DNA of 64,000 nucleotides from NCBI RefSeq assembly GCF_003369795.1, contig NZ_CP026730.1, positions 3,596,001 to 3,660,000 of the forward strand, given 5' to 3'. Within the stretch, counting starts at the first letter, position 1, and every line of letters starts with the position of its first letter. This DNA is from Streptomyces sp. CB09001 (lineage in GTDB: Bacteria > Actinomycetota > Actinomycetes > Streptomycetales > Streptomycetaceae). Both the position numbers and the translations under genes were made by a program. Shown here one piece after another: positions 26,629-37,382 of the stretch. Under the pieces are notes generated by a model, which was given only the letters and a program-made list of their open reading frames with translations, searched no databases and had not been told where the DNA came from.

Positions 26629-27495
26629 TCAGCCCGCCGCCACCGTCAGCGGCGCGAAGCGCCGGGTCCAGTCCCCGGGCAGCTCGGTGATCCCGTAGGT
26701 CATGACCGCGTTGGGGGCGACCGAGGAGAGGCCTCGCTCCCTCACCCACTCCAGCAGCTCCTGGTGCCGTACGTCGATGTCCGTGCGCAGCGGTCGGTCG
26801 GTGCGGGCGGCGAGCGAGCCGATCAGAGCCTTGGCCGTCTCGGTGTCACGGGCGATCAGTGGGCCCACCACGTGGGTGTCCATGTTCGGCCAGGCCGCGG
26901 CGTATCCGATGATCCGGCCGCCCTCCTCGGCGACGCGCAACTGGTCGGCGAAGGCCGGCAGCCGCGTGAGGATGGGGGTGCGGTCCGCACCGAAGACCTC
27001 CTCGTCGAGCCGGAGGACGGCGGCGAGGTCCTCGGCGGTGGCCGCGCGGGTGGCGGTCTTCGATTCCGGCCCGCCCGGGACGAAACGGCCCCGCACCATC
27101 TCCGCCCCGCCCGTCACCTTGAAACCGAGCTCCTCGTAGAGCGGCCGGCCGTACGGCGTCGCGTGCAGGGTCAGCGGAAGGGTGCCCAGCCCGGAGACGA
27201 TGTGCCGCATCAGACGGCGTCCGACGCCCTGACGGGCGTGCCGCTCGGCGACCAGCACCATGCCGATGGCGGCGAGCGAGGGGCGTTCCTGCGGTCCGTA
27301 CTCGGTGACGGTGCAGGCGGCGACCAGACCGCCGCCGGGGTCGTCGATGCCGTACCCCTGTCCGGCCGTGAGGAGGAACCCCCACTTGTGCTCCTCGCGC
27401 GGCCACCCCCGGTCCTCGGACAGGTCGGCGCAGGCGGTGAGATCGCGCAGCGTCAGACGGCGGATCGGAGCAGAGGCGAGGAAAGGTGTCGGCAC
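26629..27495 (-). CDS. Tandem GNAT-domain acetyltransferase (Eis-like layout)
   Basis: 288 residues from a GTG at 27495; an in-frame TTG at 27567 is possible, and no ribosome site decides. Two GNAT-like halves are visible: RHARQGVGRRLMRHIV with TPYGRPLYEELGFKV in the first, and a degenerate one (VAEEGGRIIGYAAAWPNMDTHVVGPLIARD) in the second. It lacks the C-terminal sterol-carrier domain of true Eis. Substrate unknown. The gene lies downstream of the Nudix gene on the same strand with 78 bp between them. Confidence 0.75.
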   Translation of the reverse strand: MPTPFLASAPIRRLTLRDLTACADLSEDRGWPREEHKWGFLLTAGQGYGIDDPGGGLVAACTVTEYGPQERPSLAAIGMVLVAERHARQGVGRRLMRHIVSGLGTLPLTLHATPYGRPLYEELGFKVTGGAEMVRGRFVPGGPESKTATRAATAEDLAAVLRLDEEVFGADRTPILTRLPAFADQLRVAEEGGRIIGYAAAWPNMDTHVVGPLIARDTETAKALIGSLAARTDRPLRTDIDVRHQELLEWVRERGLSSVAPNAVMTYGITELPGDWTRRFAPLTVAAG

Positions 27496-27573
27496 GCAGG
27501 TCAGGCTGTCCGACGGCGGCCTCCCGCGTCCACCTCTTTCCGGTGGAACCTGCGAGCTTTCGGCCAAGTCGGT

Positions 27574-28056
27574 TCAGCCGAGGTCGGGGGCGTGCAGAGC
27601 ACGTACACCTTCGATGTTGCCGTCCAGGTAGTGCCGCAGGGACAACGGCACGAGGTGGACGGAGGCGATCCCGACCCGGGTGAAGGGCACTCTGACGATC
27701 TCGTACTCACCGGCCGGCTCGTCGACCTCGGGACCGTGACGCAGGGACGGATCCATGGATTCCAGGTGACAGACGAAGAAGTGCTGCACCTTCACGCCGG
27801 TCGCGCCGCCGTCCTCGCCGATGTGCTCGACGGTGTCGACGAAGCAGGGCACCACGTCGCTGATCTTGGCGCCGAGTTCCTCGTACACCTCGCGGTGCAG
27901 GGCGTCCACGACGGTGGTGTCGTCCGGCTCGACCCCGCCGCCGGGAGTGACCCAGTAGGGGTCGACGCCGGGCTTGGTCCGCTTGATCAGGATCAGGTGG
28001 CCGCCGTCCAGCAGGACGGCGCGAGCGGTGCGCTTGACCACGGGTCGGACGGTCAT
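27574..28056 (-). CDS. Nudix hydrolase
   Basis: 160 residues from the ATG at 28056. The Nudix box reads GVEPDDTTVVDALHREVYEELGA, with the catalytic REVYEE core intact, but the first glutamate of the G-x5-E motif is a threonine. The fold otherwise matches (KRTARAVLLDGGHLILIKR and WVTPGGGV). Nudix enzymes hydrolyse nucleoside diphosphate derivatives; the substrate is not deducible. A degenerate parS lies just upstream of the start. Confidence 0.87.
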   Translation of the reverse strand: MTVRPVVKRTARAVLLDGGHLILIKRTKPGVDPYWVTPGGGVEPDDTTVVDALHREVYEELGAKISDVVPCFVDTVEHIGEDGGATGVKVQHFFVCHLESMDPSLRHGPEVDEPAGEYEIVRVPFTRVGIASVHLVPLSLRHYLDGNIEGVRALHAPDLG

Positions 28057-28077
28057 GGGAGAAATGTGGCCCGGCTG

Positions 28078-28091
28078 GTTCCACGTGAAAC
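28078..28091. promoter_or_regulatory. parS-like site, one mismatch
   Basis: GTTCCACGTGAAAC differs from the consensus at one base in the left half. It is in the short gap between the LysR stop and the Nudix start. Confidence 0.65.
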
Positions 28092-28126
28092 ATCGTGGCG
28101 CGCGACCGGTTCGTGAGTCCGCCGGC

Positions 28127-29032
28127 TCAGTTCCAGTCGGCTGCCGCGCGCAGCAGCCACTCGTGGGCCCGGGCGATGCGCGGCACCGCCACCGTGCCGG
28201 CGCGCACCACCAGGAAGTATGTCCGCAGCGGCGGCACCGGCGGATCGTGCAGGGCGACGACGTCACCGCGCTCCAGCGCCTCCGCGCACAGATAGCGGGG
28301 CAGGACGGCCAGCCCGGCGCCCGCGACCGCGCAGGCGAGAACTGCACGCAGGTCGGGGGCGACGACCGTGGCCGGGGCGGCCGGACGGGAGTCGAAGACG
28401 GAGGCCCAGTAACGGGAGACAAAGGGCAGTGACTCGTGCACTTCGACCACGGGGACGTGTTTCAGGGCGGGAGCATCGGTGTCGCGTGCTTCTTCGACGC
28501 CCGCGCGCTCCGCCCAGTGCGGCGTGGCGACCAGGACGTGCACTTCGTCGCAGAGCGGAGTCGCGGTGAGCAGCGCCCCGCGTGGACGAGCCGTTCCGAT
28601 GGCCAGATCGTGATGCCCGGCGGCCAGGCCCTCCAGGGTCTCCTCGGCGTTCCCGAACGAGGCGCGCAGGGCGAAGGCCTGGCCGTCCTCGCCGGTGAGT
28701 TCGCCGAGCGCGGGCAGTGCCCGTTCGGCGGTGAACTCGGGCGGTCCGGCCAGGTGCAGGGTCCGCAGGGAGGAGTCGTCCTCCAGTCCGGTCTCGGCGA
28801 TCTCCACCAGGGCGTCGAGATGCGGTGCGGCCTTGTGGGCGAGTTCGTCGCCGATGGTCGTCGGGGTCACGCCGCGGGCCTGTCGAAGGAACAGCGGGCG
28901 GCCGAGCTGACGCTCCAGCGTGCGGATCTGCGAGGTGACGGCGGGCTGCGAGAGGCCGAGCAGAGCGGCCGCGCGGGTGAAGGAACCGGACCGGTGCACG
29001 GTGACGAACGTGCGGAGCAAGGCCAGATCCAC
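28127..29032 (-). CDS. LysR-family transcriptional regulator
   Basis: 301 residues. The N-terminal winged helix MDLALLRTFVTVHRSGSFTRAAALLGLSQPAVTSQIRTLERQLGRPLF is the standard LysR motif. The co-inducer domain follows from about residue 90. It is on the same strand as the downstream Nudix and acetyltransferase genes. An AT-rich stretch (CTATAAATAAGTCGATAGG, near 29083-29101) just upstream is its probable promoter or operator. Target genes and ligand unknown. Confidence 0.9.
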   Translation of the reverse strand: MDLALLRTFVTVHRSGSFTRAAALLGLSQPAVTSQIRTLERQLGRPLFLRQARGVTPTTIGDELAHKAAPHLDALVEIAETGLEDDSSLRTLHLAGPPEFTAERALPALGELTGEDGQAFALRASFGNAEETLEGLAAGHHDLAIGTARPRGALLTATPLCDEVHVLVATPHWAERAGVEEARDTDAPALKHVPVVEVHESLPFVSRYWASVFDSRPAAPATVVAPDLRAVLACAVAGAGLAVLPRYLCAEALERGDVVALHDPPVPPLRTYFLVVRAGTVAVPRIARAHEWLLRAAADWN

Positions 29033-29181
29033 GGAAAACCCGTCCCCTCTTCTGTTCTTCTCCAGCCCCCGCCCGTGCCCAACTATAAATAAGTCGATAG
29101 GTCGCTGTCGCTACCGTGATTGGACACTGACACTGAGTCAACTAGCCTTGTGCGCGCGGTTCTTCGCGCGCGGAACCGGAG

Positions 29182-29220
29182 GACGGTCCGAGCCACGAGG
29201 GGGGAGGCTCGGACCGTCCG
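29182..29220 (-). terminator. Hairpin after the PLP-enzyme operon
   Basis: 14-bp perfect stem (GGACGGTCCGAGCC and complement) with an 11-base loop, 31 bp downstream of the trans-sulfuration-type enzyme stop. Confidence 0.7.
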
Positions 29221-29250
29221 TCGACGTCCGCCGACGTCATTGAGCCGACG

Positions 29251-30429
29251 TCATTCCGTCGTTTCGTCCAGCGCACGCAGCAGATCCGCCACCAGGTCGT
29301 CGGGGTCCTCCGCGCCGACGGAGAGCCGGATGAAGCCCTCCGGCACCGCGTCGCCGCCCCATCGCCCGCGCCGCTCCGCGGTGGATCGCACCCCGCCGAA
29401 GCTCGTCGCGCCCTCGACGAGGCGCAGCGCGTCGAGGAAACGATCGGCACGCGCGCGCGAGGGCAGCGTGAAGGAGACGACACAGCCGTAGCGCAGCATC
29501 TGCTGCGAGGCGACCTTGTGGGACGGGTCGTCGGGCAGTCCGGGGTACCGCAGGCCGGTGATCTCGGACCGCGTCCGGAGGGCTTCGGCCACCTTGAGCG
29601 CGGTGGCGTCCTGCCGGTCCACGCGCAGCTGGAGGGTGGCGATCGAGCGGTGGGCGAGCCAGGCCTCCATGGGGCCGGGAATCGCACCGACGATCTTGCG
29701 CCAGCGCCGAACGGCGGCCATCGCTCCGGTGTCGCGGCCGGCCACGTAGCCCAGCAGGACGTCTCCGTGGCCGGTGAGCTGCTTGGTTCCGCTGGCCACC
29801 GAGAAGTCCGCGCCGAGCTCCAGCGGGCGCTGCCCGAGCGGTGTGGCGAGGGTGTTGTCGACGGCGACCAGGGCACCGCCCGCGTGCGCCGCCTCGACGA
29901 GCCGCCGTACGTCGCACACGTCGAGGCCGGGGTTCGACGGCGTCTCGATCCACAGCAGCTTCGCCCCGTCCAGGACGTCGAGCTGGGCGTCCCGGCCGGT
30001 CGGCGCGGTGCGCACCTCGATGCCGTACGCCTCCAGCTGCGCACGGACCAGAGGCAGCGCCTGGTAGCCGTCGTCGGGCAGGACGGCCGTGTCGCCGGCG
30101 CGCAGCTGCGAGAAGAGCACGGCGGAGATCGCGGCCATGCCCGAGGCGAAGACGATGGTCTCCGCGTCGGACCGTCCCGGAGCCTCCAGCTCGCCGATGG
30201 CGCGCTCGAGATGGGTCCAGGTCGGATTCTCGTCGCGGCCGTAGGTGTACGGCCCGGTCGGGTCGCCCGGCAGGTGGAAATGGGCGGCGAACACCGGGCC
30301 GGGCAGGGTGGGCTCGTGTTTGACCGGTTCGGGCAGCCCGGCCCGCACCGCGCGCGTGCCGTCACCGGTGCCGGTGGCGGATCTCTCCGCGCTCCCACCG
30401 GAGCCGTCGTTCGTAGCGGAATCACTCAT
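29251..30429 (-). CDS. Cystathionine gamma-synthase/lyase family PLP enzyme
   Basis: 392 residues. The PLP-binding lysine is K216 in SGTKQLTGHGDVLLGYV. YTYGRDENPTWTHLE, ETPSNPGLDVCDV and VDNTLATPLGQRPLELGADF are family signatures. Enzymes of this family act in trans-sulfuration (cystathionine formation or cleavage, methionine gamma-lyase, sulfhydrylase); the exact reaction cannot be chosen. Its ATG overlaps the stop of the upstream tyrosine phosphatase by four bases, so translation is coupled. A hairpin follows its stop. Confidence 0.9.
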   Translation of the reverse strand: MSDSATNDGSGGSAERSATGTGDGTRAVRAGLPEPVKHEPTLPGPVFAAHFHLPGDPTGPYTYGRDENPTWTHLERAIGELEAPGRSDAETIVFASGMAAISAVLFSQLRAGDTAVLPDDGYQALPLVRAQLEAYGIEVRTAPTGRDAQLDVLDGAKLLWIETPSNPGLDVCDVRRLVEAAHAGGALVAVDNTLATPLGQRPLELGADFSVASGTKQLTGHGDVLLGYVAGRDTGAMAAVRRWRKIVGAIPGPMEAWLAHRSIATLQLRVDRQDATALKVAEALRTRSEITGLRYPGLPDDPSHKVASQQMLRYGCVVSFTLPSRARADRFLDALRLVEGATSFGGVRSTAERRGRWGGDAVPEGFIRLSVGAEDPDDLVADLLRALDETTE

Positions 30430-30920
30430 GCCGCCCGTCCTTCCACTTGCTCGCGTACCGCGGCGAGCAGTCCGGTGCTCGCCGCCTCCACCATCTCAAG
30501 GCATTCCTCGAAGCCGTCCCGGCCCCCGTAGTACGGGTCCGGGACGTCCAGGTCATCGCCCCTGGCCGCGGGGTCGTACGACCGCAGCAGACGCACCTTG
30601 GCCGCGTCCCGCTCCGTGGGGGCGAGACGCCGCAGCGCCCTCAGGTGACCGGCGTCGAGGGCGACGACCAGGTCGAGACGGGAGAACCAGGACTGCTGGA
30701 ACTGCCGGGCCGTGTGATCGAGGGCGTACCCGTGCTCCGCCAGCACGGCCACGGTGCGCGGGTCGGCCCCCTCGCCCTCGTGCCAGCCGCCGGTGCCGGC
30801 GCTGTCGGCCTCGACCCGGTCGCCGAGCCCGACGTCCGCCACGCGCGCGTGGAAGACCGCCTCGGCCATCGGGGAACGGCAGATGTTGCCCGTGCACACG
30901 AAACAGACGCGGTAGGTCAT
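30426..30920 (-). CDS. Low-molecular-weight protein tyrosine phosphatase
   Basis: 164 residues. The P-loop C9-TGNIC-R15-S16 is at the N-terminus and the catalytic Asp lies in VPDPYYGGRDGFEECLEMVE near residue 128. The length is normal for the family. It removes phosphate from protein tyrosine or small phosphate esters in the cytoplasm. It lies between a holin-like membrane protein (five bases upstream) and the PLP enzyme (overlapping), as one operon. Confidence 0.93.
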   Translation of the reverse strand: MTYRVCFVCTGNICRSPMAEAVFHARVADVGLGDRVEADSAGTGGWHEGEGADPRTVAVLAEHGYALDHTARQFQQSWFSRLDLVVALDAGHLRALRRLAPTERDAAKVRLLRSYDPAARGDDLDVPDPYYGGRDGFEECLEMVEAASTGLLAAVREQVEGRAA

Positions 30921-30925
30921 CGGGA

Positions 30926-31303
30926 TCAGTCCCCGTCGGGCAGGAAGGCGTTGAGGGCCCAGGAGACGATCGAGATGATCAGGCCGCCCAGTACGGCGGT
31001 CCAGAACCCGTCCACGTGGAAGCTCAGGTCGAGCTTGTCGGCCACCCACGACGTGAGCAGCAGCATCAGCGCGTTGACCACCAGCGTGAACAGGCCGAGG
31101 GTCAGGATGAACAGCGGGAAGGTCAGCACCTGCACGATCGGCTTCACGACCATGTTGACCAGGCCGAACACCAGGGCGACCACGATCAGCGTGAGGGCCT
31201 TCTCCCCGGTGCTGCCCCCGGACAGGGTGATCTTGTCCAGCAGCCACACGGCGACGGCGAGGGCGCCGGCGTTGGCGATCGTCTTGACTAGGAAATTCTT
31301 CAT
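30926..31303 (-). CDS. Phage-holin-superfamily (DUF360/YvlD-like) membrane protein
   Basis: 125 residues from the ATG before KNFLVKTIANAGALAVAVWLL. Four hydrophobic helices are visible. KALTLIVVALVFGLVNMVVKPIVQVLTFPLFILTLGLF is the conserved core of the YvlD/holin-IV group, in which the NxxVKP motif recurs. Despite the family name these chromosomal proteins are not lysis proteins; some are linked to membrane stress. First gene of the operon with the tyrosine phosphatase. Confidence 0.85.
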   Translation of the reverse strand: MKNFLVKTIANAGALAVAVWLLDKITLSGGSTGEKALTLIVVALVFGLVNMVVKPIVQVLTFPLFILTLGLFTLVVNALMLLLTSWVADKLDLSFHVDGFWTAVLGGLIISIVSWALNAFLPDGD

Positions 31304-31362
31304 GTGTCTGATCGTGGCAGACGCGATCGGACACGAACGGCGAGGCAGGGGCGGACGAGGCG

Positions 31363-31680
31363 ATGAAGGCATTCCGGCTGGACGAACTGGAGGCGGAGCG
31401 CGCCGCCAACGACGGTGCCTACCTGCAGTTCCTGCGGGAGCGGAACATGTCGGTCGGTCTGTACGCCCTCGACGCGGGCACGACCGACCCGCAGAAGCCG
31501 CACGCGCAGGACGAGGTGTACTTCGTGGTGAGCGGGCGGGCCGCGATCACCGTGGGCATGGAGACCACCCAGGTCGCCCGGGGCAGTGTGGTCTACGTTC
31601 CGGCCGGGGTCGCCCACAAGTTCCATCACATCAGCGAGGACCTGCGGGTTCTGGTGGTGTTCTCTCCGCCGGAGAGCTGA
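31363..31680 (+). CDS. Cupin-domain protein
   Basis: 105 residues, single cupin barrel. The metal-binding motif 1 is visible as PHAQDEVYFVVSGRAAITVG and motif 2 as PAGVAHKFHHISEDLRV. Histidines and a glutamate are in the usual positions for a metal site. It could be a small dioxygenase or sugar-binding protein; no function is assigned. It is divergent from the holin-like operon with 59 bp between them. Confidence 0.85.
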   Translation: MKAFRLDELEAERAANDGAYLQFLRERNMSVGLYALDAGTTDPQKPHAQDEVYFVVSGRAAITVGMETTQVARGSVVYVPAGVAHKFHHISEDLRVLVVFSPPES

Positions 31681-31831
31681 CGCGCGACGCCGGGGTTCCC
31701 TAGGGGATCGGTCAGGGGGAGACAAGGGGTGCGGGGCCCCCGCCATGGCGCTCGCGGCTCTAGCATCGAGTGCAGGACATCAGAGGATTCCCCAGACTCC
31801 CTGGGGCTCCCCGAAAGGTGAGGCAAGGGCG

Positions 31832-32044
31832 ATGCGAGAGATCTTCACGGGACTGCCGTGGTGGGTGAAGTGGATCGCGGTGCCGGTCATCGCCCTGGTC
31901 GTGTTCGGCGGGCTGATCGCCAGCGTGGTCGGGTTCGTGGTCGGACTGCTGTTCAAGCTGCTGGTCTTCGTCGCGCTCGTCGGCGGACTGATCTACGTCG
32001 TACGCAAGTTCATGTCGAGCTCGTCGTCGCGCAGCGACTGGTGA
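31832..32044 (+). CDS. Small membrane protein, DUF5326-like
   Basis: 70 residues. The N-terminus MREIFTGLPWWVKWIAVPVIALVVFGG is followed by two overlapping hydrophobic helices and a Ser-rich basic C-terminus (RKFMSSSSSRSDW). AAAGGTGAGG precedes the ATG. Similar short proteins sit next to ssgR in other streptomycetes as I recall. Function unknown. Confidence 0.75.
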   Translation: MREIFTGLPWWVKWIAVPVIALVVFGGLIASVVGFVVGLLFKLLVFVALVGGLIYVVRKFMSSSSSRSDW

Positions 32045-32239
32045 GAGAGGTGGGACACCGGTGGCGGTAACAGGAACCACCGGTTCCCTCGGGCGAGGGA
32101 AGTTTCCCGGACGGGGCGTCGGTGAGCGGTGACCGACGGTTAGAGTCCGGAACTCCACGCGGGGGTGACTCCGCGAACGGCGTACACCCCCACTCGTGTT
32201 CCCCGCACGGGCTGCCACCTCGCGTTCCGGGAGTGACCC

Positions 32240-33088
32240 TTGGCCACGGCTGACACCGCATTCGCTCAGCTGCACGCCCCTCCCGTGCAGCCCTGCTCGA
32301 CGCCTCGGACACCCCCCGCGCCGGCCTCCGCCGACCCGCCGTCCGCCACTCTGATCGGCTCCGTGCAGCGGGCGATGCGCCTGCTCGAGCGCGTCGCGGA
32401 GCACGAGTACGGAGCCCCCGCCAAACAGCTGGCCCGCGAGACGGGGCTGGCCTTGCCCACGGCGTACCACCTGCTGCGCACCCTGGTGCACGAGGGCTAT
32501 CTGCGCCGGGAGAAGGGACTGTTCTTCCTCGGTGAGGCCGCCGAGCGGCTGAGCAGCAGCGGGGCCGAGCAGAAACGTCGCAGCACGGTGGTGGACACCA
32601 TGGCGCGCTGGCGCGACGCGATCGGCGTTCCCGTGTACTACGCCATGTACCGGGACGGCGAGATCGAGGTCATGTGCGTCTCCGACACCCCGGGCAATCC
32701 GGCGGTCGAGGAGTGGGCGGACTTCCGGGAGACGGGACACGCACACGCCATCGGACAGTGCCTGCTGTCCCAGCTGGACGAGGACGCGCGCCGCGACCAC
32801 CTGCACCGCTACCCGGTGCAGCCCCTCACTCCGTACACGGTGCGTGACGGCCACAGTCTCCTGAAGCGACTGGAACGCATGCGCCGGATGACGCCGGTGA
32901 CCGAGCGCCAGGAGTACGCGCTGGGGACGGTCTGCGCGGCGATCCCGATCACCGTCGGCACCACGGCCGCCACGATGGCCATCTCACTGCCCCTCCATCA
33001 GGCGGACCGTTTGCTCCCCGCGGCTCAGCGGCTGCAGAACGAGGTGGGGAGGCGTCTGGGGTCCCTCGCGCTCTCTATCAGTATCTGA
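32240..33088 (+). CDS. ssgR: IclR-family regulator SsgR, activator of ssgA
   Basis: 282 residues if translation starts at the TTG with GGGAG seven bases upstream. A start at the GTG at 32363 would give 241 residues, the length I recall for S. coelicolor SsgR, but would cut into the conserved IGSVQRAMRLLERVA helix. The HTH is at about 38-100 (GAPAKQLARETGLALPTAYHLLRTLVHEGYLRREKG), then an IclR effector domain. The gene lies 100 bp upstream of ssgA, as in known streptomycetes where SsgR activates ssgA for sporulation-specific division. Confidence 0.92.
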   Translation: MATADTAFAQLHAPPVQPCSTPRTPPAPASADPPSATLIGSVQRAMRLLERVAEHEYGAPAKQLARETGLALPTAYHLLRTLVHEGYLRREKGLFFLGEAAERLSSSGAEQKRRSTVVDTMARWRDAIGVPVYYAMYRDGEIEVMCVSDTPGNPAVEEWADFRETGHAHAIGQCLLSQLDEDARRDHLHRYPVQPLTPYTVRDGHSLLKRLERMRRMTPVTERQEYALGTVCAAIPITVGTTAATMAISLPLHQADRLLPAAQRLQNEVGRRLGSLALSISI

Positions 33089-33188
33089 AAACTCACTCCT
33101 TGTGATCTGGTGTGTACGTTGAGCAAGATGCCACCAGTGTTAGAGGTTTGATTCCCGGACAGTCGACGGCGAATGACGGGGTAGGCGA

Positions 33189-33626
33189 ATGGGCGAGTCC
33201 GTACAGGCAGAGGTCATGATGAGCTTTCTCGTGTCCGAGGAGCTCTCTTTCCGCATCCCGGTGGAACTGCGCTACGAGACCCGGGATCCCTATGCCGTAC
33301 GCCTGACCTTCCATCTGCCCGGAGACGCGCCGGTGACCTGGGCCTTCGGCCGGGAGCTGCTGGTCGACGGGGTGGGCCGGCCCTGCGGCGACGGTGACGT
33401 ACGCATCGCACCGGTGGAGCCCGAGCCGCTGGCCGAGGTGCTGATCCGCCTTCAGGTCGGCAGCGACCAGGCACTGTTCCGTTCCTCCGCCGCGCCCCTG
33501 GTGGCCTTCCTCGACCGCACCGACAAGCTGGTGCCGCTGGGCCAGGAGGGTGCGCTCGCCGACTTCGACAGCCACCTCGACGAGGCCCTGGACCGCATCC
33601 TGGCGGAGGAACAGAGCGCGGGCTGA
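33189..33626 (+). CDS. ssgA: SsgA, sporulation-specific cell division activator
   Basis: 145 residues. VQAEVMMSFLVSEELSFRIPVELRYETRDPYAVRLTFHLPGDAPVTWAFGRELL and PLVAFLDRTDKLVPLGQEGALADFD are SsgA signatures; the founding protein is similar in length. SsgA marks sites of septation and branching and, with SsgB, brings FtsZ to sporulation septa. Acts in the cytoplasm. It has its own 100-bp upstream region after ssgR. The protein is confined to morphologically complex actinomycetes, which is the best single proof of the genus. Confidence 0.96.
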   Translation: MGESVQAEVMMSFLVSEELSFRIPVELRYETRDPYAVRLTFHLPGDAPVTWAFGRELLVDGVGRPCGDGDVRIAPVEPEPLAEVLIRLQVGSDQALFRSSAAPLVAFLDRTDKLVPLGQEGALADFDSHLDEALDRILAEEQSAG

Positions 33627-33674
33627 ACCGTTCCGGCAGCCAGGCGGTGGTGGCGTAACGCTTCGCCGGACGCG

Positions 33675-35210
33675 TCAGCGCTTGCGGCGACGGCCCCGCC
33701 CGCCACGGGCCGGGGCACTGGCCCCGCCACCCGCCGTCGCCGCCCGGGCCGGTCGTTCGGCCGGCCGGTCCGCCGACACGACCAGGGCGGCCAGGGCCGT
33801 GGTGACCGGCACGGAGGCCACCAGCCCGATCGAGCCGACCAGCGTCCGCACGATCTCCTCCGCGACCAGCTCGCTGTTGGCGACGGTCCCGACACCGCTC
33901 TGCGCGATCGAGAACAGCAGCAGCAGGGGCAGCGCCGCGCCCGCGTAGGCGAGGACGAGCGTGTTCACGACCGAGGCGATGTGGTCGCGGCCGATGCGGA
34001 TGCCCGCGCGGTACAGACCGCGCCAGCCCATCGTCGGGTTGGCCTCGTGCAGTTCCCACACCGCCGAGGTCTGGGTGACCGTCACGTCGTCGAGGACACC
34101 GAGCGAACCGATGATGACCCCGGCGAGCAGCAGACCACTCATGTCGATGGACGGGTACAGGCCGTGGATGAGGCCGGTGTTGTCGTCCGTGTTGCCGGTG
34201 AGCGCGGCCCAGCCGATGAAGAGCGACCCGAGCACGCCGATCAGCAGCAGCGAGATCAGGGTGCCGAGCACCGCCACGGAGGTGCGGGCCGACAGTCCGT
34301 GGCACAGGTACAACGCGATCAGCATGATGGCGCTGGACCCGATCACCGCCACGACCAGGGGGTTCGAGCCCTGCAGGATGGCGGGCAGGATGAAGAAGTT
34401 CAGCAGCAGGAAGCTGATGGCCAGCGAAACCAGCGCCATGAGTCCGCGCAGTCGTCCGACGACCACGACGGCGAGGGCGAAGATGCCGGCGAGCAGGGCC
34501 AGGGGGAGCCTGCGGTTGATGTCGGTCACCGAGTACTGCAGGTCCTTCGGCGCGGAGGGCTCGTAGGCGACCACCACCTCCTGCCCCTCGTGCAACTGCC
34601 GTGACTGGTCCGGCTGCACGATCTCGTCGAACGTGCGGCCCTTGTCGTCGCCGGTGTCGACGCGGATGGTCGCCCGTTTGCAGTCGCCCTTCGCCTGCTG
34701 CACCGCGGAGGAACCCTCGGCGGTGGATGTGTCGCCGGTCGGGACACCGCCCGAGGCGTTGACGGACTGGCAGCTCAGTTCGACCACCTTGGTGACCGTG
34801 GCCTGCTGCGTCTGCCGGTCGAAGCCGACGCCGGTGCGCTCGTGCGGCGGTGCGCCGCCCGGCCACAGCACCGCCAACCCGACCAGTACGGCCGCGGTGA
34901 AGGGGATCAGGATCGCGGCGATGACCTTCCGCAGATGCCGGGAGACGGGAGCCGCCGGTCCGTGCCCGTGCGAGTGCCCGTGCCCGCCGCCGTGTCCGTC
35001 GCCCGCGCCGTGCCCGCCGCCCGCGCCGTGTCCACCGCCCGCGCCGTGTCCATGGTCCGCATCGTGCCCGTAACCCGCCTCATGTCTGCCGGCGTTCACG
35101 TCGTCAGCGACGCCGGGGACGTGGCCGGCTGCCCGGCCGTCGCCCTCTTCGGCGTTCGGTCCCCGGCGGGGCCGGCGCGGCGGGAAGGAGGGATGCTGCG
35201 GTGTGGTCAC
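33675..35210 (-). CDS. YibE/F-like polytopic membrane protein with His/Gly-rich N-terminus
   Basis: 511 residues from a GTG. Residues about 45-85 are (G)HG repeats: GYGHDADHGHGAGGGHGAGG and further HGHSHGHG units, which can bind metal. A membrane helix near 97-115 precedes an extracytoplasmic beta-rich domain, then about eight helices with SLGVLDDVTVTQTSAVWEL and MGWRGLYRAGIRIGRDHIASVVNTLVLAYAG, typical of the YibE/F family. A basic Ala/Gly/Arg tail ends the protein. The function of the family is unknown. It is convergent with ssgA. Confidence 0.88.
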   Translation of the reverse strand: MTTPQHPSFPPRRPRRGPNAEEGDGRAAGHVPGVADDVNAGRHEAGYGHDADHGHGAGGGHGAGGGHGAGDGHGGGHGHSHGHGPAAPVSRHLRKVIAAILIPFTAAVLVGLAVLWPGGAPPHERTGVGFDRQTQQATVTKVVELSCQSVNASGGVPTGDTSTAEGSSAVQQAKGDCKRATIRVDTGDDKGRTFDEIVQPDQSRQLHEGQEVVVAYEPSAPKDLQYSVTDINRRLPLALLAGIFALAVVVVGRLRGLMALVSLAISFLLLNFFILPAILQGSNPLVVAVIGSSAIMLIALYLCHGLSARTSVAVLGTLISLLLIGVLGSLFIGWAALTGNTDDNTGLIHGLYPSIDMSGLLLAGVIIGSLGVLDDVTVTQTSAVWELHEANPTMGWRGLYRAGIRIGRDHIASVVNTLVLAYAGAALPLLLLFSIAQSGVGTVANSELVAEEIVRTLVGSIGLVASVPVTTALAALVVSADRPAERPARAATAGGGASAPARGGRGRRRKR

Positions 35211-35287
35211 CGCCCGATCATCGCAAGAACGAGGGGGGCCCTCTGTTCACCGCGCCCGAATGGGGGCTAGCGTGGAGGCACCTTTGT

Positions 35288-37302
<2,015 letters not shown>

Positions 37303-37310
37303 GTGCACCC

Positions 37311-37353
37311 GCGTGGGGAGGGGGACAGGCCGCAGGGTCGGCCCTCTCCCCGC
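37311..37353 (+). terminator. Imperfect hairpin after thiC
   Basis: A GTGGGGAGGG arm pairs with CCCTCTCCCCGC around a GC-rich loop, 9 bp after the thiC stop. The stem has a few mismatches. Confidence 0.4.
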
Positions 37354-37382
37354 GGAGGGGCCCTGCTCGGCAGACTGGGCGC

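Noticed and set aside
32363-33088. Shorter SsgR starting at GTG 32363
   Set aside because: It would cut the conserved IGSVQRAMRLLE helix; the TTG at 32240 has a ribosome site. Kept as an alternative.
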